Source: Euperipatoides rowelli (Eukaryota; Onychophora; Udeonychophora; Euonychophora; Peripatopsidae). Taken from it: a stretch of DNA of 17,559 nucleotides. The DNA lies in assembly GCA_003024985.2 (NCBI GenBank), contig PXIH01S0004370.1; one strand, 5' to 3'. The notes under the pieces were generated by a model, which was not told where the DNA came from, made no database searches, and saw only the letters and a list, made by a program, of their open reading frames with translations. The translations under genes were made by a program, and so were the position numbers. Positions 1 to 6,589 of this stretch are shown here, piece by piece (positions within the stretch are counted from its first letter, which is position 1; every line of letters begins with the position of its first letter).

Positions 1-494
1 AATCCTTAGTCTGCCCATTTATGCATTTGAACAGTGGACATTTGAGAGATGGAATCCTTAGTCTTCCCATTTATGCATTTGAACTGTGGACATTTTAGAA
101 ATGGAATCCTTAGTCTGTTCATTTATGCATTTAAACAGTGGACACTTTAAAACTAGAGTCCTTACTCCATTCATTTATACATTTGAACAGTGGACATTTG
201 AAAGATGGAGTCCTTAATCTGCCCATTTATGCATTTGAACCATGGACATTTTAGAGATGGAATCCTTAGTCTGTTAATTTATGCATTTGAACAGTGGACA
301 TTTTAAAACTAGAGTCCTTACTCCGTTCATCCATACATTTGAACAGTAGACATTTTATTGATGGAGTCCTTATACTAATCATCTATGCATTTGAGCAGTT
401 GATATTTTAGAAATGGATACCTTAGTCTGTTCATTTATGAACACTGAACAATAATAGAGATAGAGTCCTTACTCTGTTCTTCTATACATTTTAA
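1..494. repeat. 52-bp minisatellite array, left block
   Basis: Tandem array of a 52-bp unit. Unit starts (AATCCTTA or AGTCCTTA) fall at 1, 53, 105, 157, 209, 261, 313, 365 and 417, then at 464 after one 47-bp unit. Each unit carries a core close to TTTATGCATTTGAACAGTGG followed by ACATTTTAGAGATGG. The period is not a multiple of three and no reading frame persists, so it is non-coding. The array starts at the window edge and may extend beyond it. Units 2-3-4 (53-208) resemble units 5-6-7 (209-364) more than their neighbours, giving a 156-bp trimer period. The array is broken at 494/495 by a retrotransposon and continues from 3270. Confidence 0.93.
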
Positions 495-703
495 TGTGTC
501 CTGAAATACACGAGACAGGTATTCAAAGAACACTACTTTAATCAGAACTAGTCAGGAAAAGGTTTTTTTTCTGGTTACAACTAGGCTAAAGAATGAATTA
601 AAACTACAACAATGGTTAATAGAGTTCAATGCTGTATGATTCGACAGCATGCACTGTAATGTACTGTATATACCAAAATCCATGGCATCTGTAATACATT
701 ACA
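495..703 (-). repeat. 3' LTR of the Ty3/gypsy element
   Basis: On the minus strand it runs from TGTAATGTATTACAG to CAGGACACA, giving the TG...CA ends expected of LTRs. It matches 3061-3269 along its whole length with scattered substitutions. The sequence just inside it (704 onward, read on the minus strand) has only a weak purine stretch (AAGAAGATG) as a possible polypurine tract. Confidence 0.93.
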
Positions 704-724
704 GTTAGCATCTTCTTAGTTTAA

Positions 725-2214
725 GACCAGTCGGTCTGGGGGCCTTTGTGGTCATGACATGTACTAGATGGTGGGGGCAACCGGGGTGTTCAGAGCTAAT
801 GGTTGTGAAGTTGGGTCGCAGGCACCTTGAAGTCGCAGGTGCTCAAATCTGAGATGGAGGTGTCAGGAGGGGTTTTCAGCTTTTCCAGAGAATCCTGGAG
901 GTAGCAAGGGCGGAGCTGATTTGAGTTCTTCTTCCCCTCCCCATTTTCGAAGTAGCTCCAGGAGGAGGCAGGGCATAGGATTTTTTTTATTGTGCCAACT
1001 TCCCATTTTTGTGAGTATTTGCTGAGGTGGTATGACCTTGCTAGTATGGTTGGCCTACAGAGAATTTACCCTTGAAGTTTCCCAAGGGTATAGGGGTAAA
1101 GGGTTGAATCTCTGTAAACCGATTTCGTAGACTTCATCCTAGGTGCATTTGGGTGGGGGACTGTCCAAGGGTTACATGGGGAGTGCATAGGATTTAAATA
1201 AGAGCTCATTCAGTCTAATCTGCAAGGGGCCCTTGGAATCCTTTTCCAGTTTAAGTAGGTGGGTTTTGAAAATGTCCACAAATTTTTCCGCCTGGCAGTT
1301 GGAGGCAGGGTGGGCTCTTGGTATGAGCGATTTCTTGATTTTTACAAAAATGTTCGAATGACTCGGAGGTAAACTGTGCACCATTGTCTGAGACTAGGTG
1401 GTTCGGGTATCCAAAGCAGGAAAATCTTTAATCAAGTTTGAGCATTATGGTGTTGGAATCTGTTGCCGTTAGTACTGTGACTTCCGGCCACATGGAGACG
1501 GCATCTGCCAAGATGAGGAACCTTTTACCCAGGAAGGGTCCCACAAGGTCTAAATGAAGCCTTTTCTATGGTCCACTTGGTCTGATCCAGTGGTGTGATG
1601 GCATTTTGGCTGGGTTTCTGGCCTGAAGTTGACAAGTCTTGCAGTTGAGTGCTTCGTGCTCAATATCATTCTCCAATTTTGGCCACCAGCAAATTGAGCG
1701 GGCCGGAAGCTTCATTTTGACAATCCCTATGTGCCCTCTGTGTAGTTCTCGAAGGGCAGATGGAGGCAGGGATGATGACTCTCAGACCCCAAAGGAGGCA
1801 CCCTTCCTGTAGGGAGAGTTGCTATTTCCTGAGCTTGTACAGTGTGGGGGTTGCTTCTTTATGCCATTTGTTTTGGGGCTATCCAATTTTTACAAAGTAA
1901 CAGATCCTTGTGAGTTCAGGGTCTTTTGTGGTCTCCTGGGCGATGTCTTGGACAGATCAGTGGAAGTTATCTAAGAGGTGGATGGCCATAATGTTGTCAG
2001 AGAGCTCTTCTTCAGAGAGGAGAGCATCCTGTAGAGGCAGTCTTGACAATGTGTCCATGTTAATGTTATCTTTAAAAGTTTTGTAGAAAATTTCAAAAAC
2101 GTAGGCAGATAGTATGCCGGCCCATCTTGCAGGCGGCTTGTGGCGATGAGTGGGATTTCCTTAGTAGGGTGAAAAATTCTGGTTAAGGGTTTGTGGTCTG
2201 TGAACAGGGAGAAT
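725..2214 (-). pseudogene. pol: Ty3/gypsy pol remnant: RNase H end and integrase
   Basis: Read on the minus strand from about 2214 down, with frame changes and stops. The order is: the end of RNase H (TDHKPLTRIF-like, then a DTLSRLPL-like close); a DPELTRI linker; an integrase zinc-binding remnant (CKTCQ); the catalytic core with HLDLVGPF and SDNGAQFTSESF, matching the first two acidic residues; and AHPASNCQAEKFV, holding the third (E). The longest open piece is 1172-1384. Near the 3' LTR, a PPDRLVL-like tail at about 730-750 matches the usual end of gypsy pol. Between about 1170 and 750 the C-terminal integrase domain is badly decayed. Many stops make a working product impossible. Family membership is certain in kind; the exact clade (K02A2.6-like) is inferred. 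Confidence 0.88.
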
Positions 2215-2385
2215 TTTCTCCCAGCTGGAAAACTTGATAGGCATCAGGATCCCTTGTGATTGTAACTTTGCAAGTTCTTCGATTTTAGGGAGGAGAGCCA
2301 ACGGGACTGGATGATGCTTACAAAATTTGAGCTTTGCTTGGTCTTTCAAGAGAATAGTCTGGTGACATGCCCCTTGATGCAGCAC
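2215..2385 (-). pseudogene. pol: Ty3/gypsy reverse-transcriptase N-terminal fragment
   Basis: A short frame on the minus strand contains AKLKFCKHHPVPLALLPKIE and then ELAKLQSQGILMPIKFSSW. This is the highly conserved start of gypsy RT (K-F-C-x-x-x-P-V-P then E-x-x-x-L-x-x-x-G-I). It joins abruptly at one end to the gag zinc-knuckle remnant, so protease is missing, and at the other to RNase H sequence (about 2210-2220), so the YXDD catalytic core of RT is gone. The two junctions look like internal deletions of one copy rather than separate insertions, since order and strand are preserved. Confidence 0.88.
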
Positions 2386-2995
2386 TTACAAGTGAATCTT
2401 CTAGACTCAGGGAATGAAGGTTGCTTGGATTTCATAACAGTTTTAACAAGGAATAGATCACTGTAGCTGGCTTTCTTCCAGAGGATGGCAGCACTTTTAT
2501 CAGAAACTTCCGCTGCAACTTTGAGATTAATGACATTTTCAAAGGTTGTGTCATCCTTTTCCAATAGGAGTCGTTTCTGCAATACATTGTCATTCAGACC
2601 AAAAATAAATTGGTCAACTAGCGAACAGTTCAGGTTGTCCCTGAAGGCACAATAAATGCTAAGCTTATGAAGATGCTCTGTAAAAGTGGAATCAGGTTTG
2701 TTTTCCTGTTGAATCTTTTTTCGAAAATTAAATCTCTCAATGCAAGCCAAGGGTTTGGGCGTGAAGTGATTTGAGAGGGTTAACAAGATGAGAGCAAGAC
2801 TACTTGAGGACAGTGAACCTGGGCCAAGAGGTTTCAAAGCAGGTGCTTGGCAAAATCTCACACGATTGTTAGAATGGTTGCCGTTCTGACTTCTTCTTTC
2901 ACACTATGGGCTTCAAGAAAAAAATTTATTCTTTCTTCATACCTGCTCCAATTCATTTTTGAAAGATTGAATGGTTCAATTCCAAACTCAATTTT
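2346..2995 (-). pseudogene. gag: Ty3/gypsy gag remnant
   Basis: On the minus strand, gag begins near 2960-2995, where MNWSRYEERINFFLEAHSVK is readable. It has a stop near 2870 and a frame change, then continues as the open frame 2346-2861 with PKPLACIERFNFRKKIQQEN, LHKLSIYC and LVDQFIFGLND. These match the capsid region of gypsy Gag (W-x-x-Y-x-E-R and L-R-x-L-x-x-x-C blocks). It closes with CKCCIKGH, a damaged C-x2-C-x4-H nucleocapsid zinc knuckle lacking the final cysteine, where the deletion into pol begins. The N-terminal 40 or so residues of the open frame 2346-2861 are out of frame with the true gag and are only partly meaningful. Confidence 0.88.
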
Positions 2996-3037
2996 CTTTG
3001 GTAAAAAGGTTTAAAATTAGGAGAGGATTCAGTATTT

Positions 3038-3055
3038 AGTATCACCTCGTCACCA
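3038..3055 (-). promoter_or_regulatory. Primer-binding site of the gypsy element
   Basis: Six bases inside the 5' LTR, the minus strand reads TTGGTGACGAGGTGATAC. The block TGGTGACGAGG is complementary, except at one position, to the 3' end of tRNA-Ser(GCT) (CCTCGTC-discriminator-CCA, recalled from memory). It would therefore be where minus-strand DNA synthesis was primed. The position directly downstream of the 5' LTR supports the call; the tRNA identity is an inference. Confidence 0.7.
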
Positions 3056-3060
3056 ATTAT

Positions 3061-3269
3061 TGTGTCCTGAAATACACATGAGACAGGTATTCAAAGAACA
3101 ATACTTTAATCGGAATTAGTCAGGAAAATGTTTATTCCTGGTTACAACTAGGCTAAAGAATGAATTAAAACTACAACAATGGTTGATAGAGTTCAATGCT
3201 GTATCATTCGACAGTATGCACTGCAATGTACTGTATATACCAAAATCCATGGCATTTGTACACATTACA
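3061..3269 (-). repeat. 5' LTR of the Ty3/gypsy element
   Basis: Second 209-bp LTR, colinear with 495-703. For a minus-strand element this is the 5' LTR and would carry the promoter. No confident TATA box or start site can be picked. Differences from the partner are scattered, with a cluster at 3138-3147, where a T-run in the other copy is replaced. Confidence 0.93.
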
Positions 3270-3424
3270 CATTTGAACAAATGGAGATTTTAGAGATGGG
3301 TTCTTGGTCTGTTTATCAAAGCATTTGAACATTGGACATTTTAGAGATAGAGTTCTTAGTATTATGTTCATCTATGCATTTAAACTGTGAACATTTTAGA
3401 GCTGGAACTCCTAGTCTGTAATAA
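3270..3424. repeat. 52-bp minisatellite array, right block
   Basis: Continues the same unit as 1-494 (CATTTGAAC...GGACATTTTAGAGAT, then CTTAGT...TTCAT) for about two and a half degenerate units, before dissolving into AT-rich sequence near 3424. Removing the retrotransposon together with one copy of the 8-bp flank restores one unit of about 53 bp from 464-494 plus 3278-3299, so both blocks were one array before the insertion. Confidence 0.88.
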
Positions 3425-3563
3425 TTACATTTAGAGCTGTACAACTATGCTACTGTAAGTTTGGATATAGTATGGACATTACCCATTTTTATGAATGGAT
3501 AAGCATTTATATAGCTGCAATAACTAAATTAAAAATAATAATGAACAATAGTTGTCCGTCATA
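3425..3563. other. AT-rich non-coding spacer
   Basis: No gene, RNA or clear repeat is visible between the end of the minisatellite and the next candidate element. Confidence 0.6.
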
Positions 3564-4194
3564 AGGGCTACCCCACACCACCCCCATCACATAACACTCT
3601 TTATTAAAGTTTAATAATGTGCTGTAAATGTTTGTTCCTATTGAAAATGTAAACATAATTATTTTCTAAAACTTTTGTTTGAAATATTTGTTTATAAAAT
3701 TAATGATAATTGAAGAGATATTTATTTTAAATGTAATTTATTAAAGAATACTGATAGTCAGTCCAAGGAGAAATTCATACAATTGTCACTTGAGATTTTA
3801 TTTCTGTTTGAGCAAAGAATTTTGATTATTTTATAAAAAAAAAACTAGATGGCGCTTCATATGGAAGCTATTTTCTTTTTAAGTAATATATTTATCTACT
3901 GTATTTTGGTGACAATTTTCCAGCAATTCACTATCATCTCAGCTTTGAAATAAAATTTTTAAATCAATTCAATTTGTATTCTATATATATATATTTCAAT
4001 TAAACGACCAGTTTTAAATATTTTTGTAATTTGTCGGTTTTCAACCAAGTAGCAGTTATCTTGAACTTTCATATACTAAATAAACTCAAGCCCTTGAAAT
4101 AACAATCAGTAATGTTTTGTGGAAAAATAGAATTTATGCATTACAAAATTTAATGAATGTGTGGGGAAAGCAGGGGGGGGGGGGAAGTAGCCCT
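3564..4194. mobile_element. Candidate TA-target MITE, AGGGCTAC ends
   Basis: The left end reads TA|AGGGCTACCCCACACC. The right end, on the opposite strand, reads TA|AGGGCTACTTCCCCCC. A 10-base inverted match (TAAGGGCTAC) is followed on both sides by a C-rich tract and then by a loosely matching stretch (CCCCA..CA...ATTAAA...TAATG). The TA at 3562-3563 and 4195-4196 would be the target duplication, as in Tc1/mariner-type or related non-autonomous elements. No transposase is encoded. It contains a run of 12 G at 4173-4184, an A-tract followed by ACTAGATGGCGCTT (3844-3857), and a TA dinucleotide repeat near 3981-3992. The family is not recognised. The short exact TIR leaves room for chance. Confidence 0.5.
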
Positions 4195-4506
4195 TACTGA
4201 TGAAAATCTGATTTTACTTTTCAGAACATTAGATTAATTCTATGAAGATATTATTGAACGTTGACCATGAGATGATATTGTTTCTCTTCTTATTAATTAA
4301 TATTATTAACCCTAATATTGTAAGGTTTGTGATTCTAGATGTTACATTAACACAAAAATATTATAATGATGTACTATGATTATATGGGGAGCTGTGTGTG
4401 GAAGATTATAAGATATAATAGACATTTATTATCAATTGTTTTAAACCTGTTTTTTTTTTAACTTCTTTTTTTTGTGTGTGTGTGTTATGCCAAGTTGGCT
4501 TACAAT
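4195..4506. other. AT-rich non-coding DNA with a GT microsatellite
   Basis: Nothing coding is seen. A T-run followed by (GT)n lies at about 4465-4486. Confidence 0.6.
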
Positions 4507-4690
4507 TAGTGGCGGACTGGCCAGGGTGTTAGCTTGCCTGATGGCAAGTGGGCCCCCTAAATGAATGTATCTTTCTTTTTCCGCTTATGTATTTTTTGAA
4601 AATTTTATTTCTTATGATTTAAATTGATAGCCTTGAAGATGTGGGTGGGTCCCCTTTGTCTTCTGACAAATTCATTAAAGTCCTATAATT
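4507..4690. mobile_element. One-ended DNA-transposon fragment (GTGGCGGACTGGCC end)
   Basis: TAGTGGCGGACTGGCCAGGG begins at 4507 and is followed by GCAAGTGGGCCCCCT and GGGTGGGTCCCC, a GC-rich island in AT-rich surroundings. The opening resembles terminal repeats of DNA transposons seen in many invertebrates, written from memory as CAGTGGCGGACTGGCC. A related end, CAGAGGTGGACTAGGGCC, lies at 13143. No matching opposite end was found nearby, so the fragment may have been cut by the copia-like insertion that follows. Superfamily (hAT or other) is uncertain. Confidence 0.35.
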
Positions 4691-4799
4691 TGAAGAGTCC
4701 ATCCTTGATATTGGATTAATCTATAGCCACATAGGATTGATGTGCATCAAAATTATAACTGGAAAATAGCATAAGGATATAAATTTAAGTATAACATTA

Positions 4800-4813
4800 G
4801 GTTATGGGCCCAG
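4800..4813 (+). promoter_or_regulatory. Copia-type half-tRNA primer-binding site
   Basis: GGTTATGGGCCCAG is the exact complement of CTGGGCCCATAACC, the anticodon stem-loop region of initiator tRNA-Met (CAT anticodon). Drosophila copia is known to prime from a cleaved half of this tRNA rather than from its 3' end. Finding the same 14 bases right before a copia Gag remnant makes a chance match very unlikely. Confidence 0.85.
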
Positions 4814-4828
4814 CCTCGATCTCAAAAA

Positions 4829-5505
4829 ATGGAAGTGAAAGTTACTAAACTCGTGAAACAAATAACCATCATTTGGGAGTAAATATTAAAATAAATCAAA
4901 ATAGAACCAGTAAAAAATACTATGGTCAAACTCAATAACAAAATATATCTAAACTGGTGATTTAAAATGGAGATTCTGATGTAACTGGAAGAGACATGTG
5001 AGGGTTGTTCAACATTCTATACCTGAAACAGTGTCGGCCATGTTGACAAAAAAGAGTAAAATAACTAGGGCACAATAGGTTTGATGGTGGATGACTCCCA
5101 ACTAGTTATAATAAGAAAATGTGAGACAGCTGACATGTGGAAATAATTGAAAGAGGCCCACCCACATGCTAACCTGTCCAATAAATTGTTCTTATTAAGA
5201 AAATTTTAAGCCAGCAAATATCATGAGGGAAATAACATGTGCAACCATCTGAATGAAAAAAATTAAACTAGTGAACCGACTAACTGCTTCGGGAGAAGAT
5301 ATAAAACCTAGTATATCCAAACAATTTGATGTATTGATTATGACTATAGAGGCAAAAGATAAAAAAAGTCTGATGATTGACTATATTAAAACAAGATTGA
5401 TAGATGAAGCACCCAGAATTCCCATTTCAAATTAAAATCATTCAACTATTTATATTTCTGAATTAATTTTGGACAATTGCAAATAATGTGGACAATATCT
5501 AATTT
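4829..5505 (+). pseudogene. gag: Ty1/copia gag remnant
   Basis: The ATG at 4829 opens a frame with stops. After the first stops it reads MVKLNNKIYLNW (the copia/UBN2 N-terminal W-motif region), stop, then FKMEIL. After frame changes, GLMVDDSQLVIIRKCETADM-W is readable near 5079-5140, then LKEAHPHANLSNKLFLLRKF. One more frameshift (near 5253) enters the open stretch 5253-5435: LVNRLTASGEDIKPSIS, FDVLIMTIEAKDKKSLMIDY and IKTRLIDEA. This follows the fixed order of copia Gag: the L-x-D-x-Q block, the A-x-x-x-W block, L-x-x-L-x-x-x-G, then the L-P-x-x-F/Y-D...E-T/A block and the R-L-L-x-E end. Near 5472-5500, CK*CGQY is a broken C-x2-C-G-x zinc knuckle. At least four stops and two frameshifts are present. 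Confidence 0.85.
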
Positions 5506-6589
5506 TTTTTTTCCACCCAAGCAGTCATCTTTTAATTCCCCCTCCCTTTCAATTCTCATTTTTGTTTATATCAAGCCTATTTTTTTTACTTTAATACAAA
5601 GCAGTTAAATTTTTTTTCAAAGATAATTATTTTTTAAAAAACAAATGTACCTATACAACATTTTTCCCCACCTTTAAAAAAAAATACCTAAATTTAAAAC
5701 TAAGAGCTAATCTTATTCTAGGTCAGAGTTTTCATTTAAGAGAATAGCATGGAATATAAATTATTTTAACAGTATATCACAGTAGACAAATAAGAGATGA
5801 ATTACCCTGTCAGAAATTACATATTTAATACAATAACCTGGAAAAAGAGCTCACTTAATTATCTATAACATCTTAAAATAATAGCCAGGAAAATGAGTTT
5901 TCTGAACATTTGTGACCTCACAGTCCATAACCAGGCTACATCTAAATTATTAAAAAAAAAAACTAGAAAAGTAACCTTCCTTATTAGATAGACATGGTCA
6001 GATTTATAAATAATTAAATGGCTACCATTTTTTAAAATGAGTTCAATCATTTTTTTCCGGAGTGCCAATTTAGAACTTAATGATTGAGCTATGCAATACT
6101 AATTTGCTCTTTTTTATTGGAATAAGTAATAATGGCAATTATTTTGAGATGGGAGGGGGGAGGGTAGCATAGAGATTTGTTCAGTTTTGCAACACAGACA
6201 CGGATGAATTGTCCAAATTATTTGTAGATATGGACTGTGTTTTCTATAGGTCAAAGAAAGCTACAGAAATTCAAACAACTAATGTCATTGGTGATTGTAT
6301 GAAATACTTACTGTAGCTTATTTTACAATATTTGAACGTCGACAAAAGAAAAATAGAAAGGAATTTTAAATATACGGTAACTTACTGTGTATTTCTAGAA
6401 AAATGAACTAAAATGTGGCATATGGTAATATTTATAAATATTATCAGTTAGAAGTTGTCTCACAGTTCTTTTTTTTTTTTTTGTAAATATACTGTAGAAA
6501 ACGCCCGAAGGTAAAATGCAGCTAATTTGAAAATAAATAAATTTTAGTACTTGATAAAAACGACAGAGAGCGCATTCGCCTAGAAGTTT
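5506..6589. other. AT-rich non-coding DNA, no gene seen
   Basis: Homopolymer T and A runs, two C- or G-rich short islands (near 5536-5550 and 6150-6165), and an imperfect inverted pair AACACAGACA / GACTGTGTTT near 6190-6243. The last 50 bases (6533-6573) share a block with 8921-8972 (AATAAATAA...TTTTAGTACTT...AAAAC...ACAGA). No exon could be supported on either strand. Confidence 0.55.

Larger units (their letters stand above)
495..3269 (-). mobile_element. Internally deleted Ty3/gypsy LTR retrotransposon
   Basis: Two direct 209-bp LTRs (495-703 and 3061-3269) enclose about 2.36 kb that reads on the minus strand as primer site, gag, RT start, RNase H end, integrase and 3' LTR. This gag-RT-RNase H-IN order is that of Ty3/gypsy (Metaviridae-type) elements. 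A full element would have roughly 4-5 kb between LTRs. Here protease and most of RT are missing, and the rest has stops and frameshifts, so it cannot move on its own. By eye the LTRs differ at about 15 positions (roughly 92-93% identity), so the insertion is old. The element sits inside the 52-bp minisatellite and is bordered by CATTTTAA (487-494) and CATTTGAA (3270-3277), a near-identical 8-bp pair. No env-like frame is visible. Confidence 0.93.
4797..5505 (+). mobile_element. Ty1/copia retrotransposon remnant (5' internal part)
   Basis: A copia-type primer-binding site (4800-4813) is followed 15 bases later by an ATG and a broken Gag reading frame ending in a zinc-knuckle remnant. This is the 5' internal region of a Ty1/copia element on the plus strand. 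The 5' LTR should end at about 4796 (...TATAACA). Its start cannot be fixed because no second LTR copy is present in the window. Protease, integrase and RT are absent; the element stops in T-rich sequence after about 5505. Confidence 0.82.

Noticed and set aside
1-494. CRISPR-like regular repeats
   Set aside because: The whole 52-bp period is repeat with no unique spacers, units vary by point changes, and the genome is eukaryotic: it is a minisatellite.
5859-6068. Minus-strand 69-codon frame considered as a missing TCTE1 exon
   Set aside because: No leucine-rich-repeat spacing or TCTE1 C-terminal motif; rich in lysine and isoleucine from AT bias.
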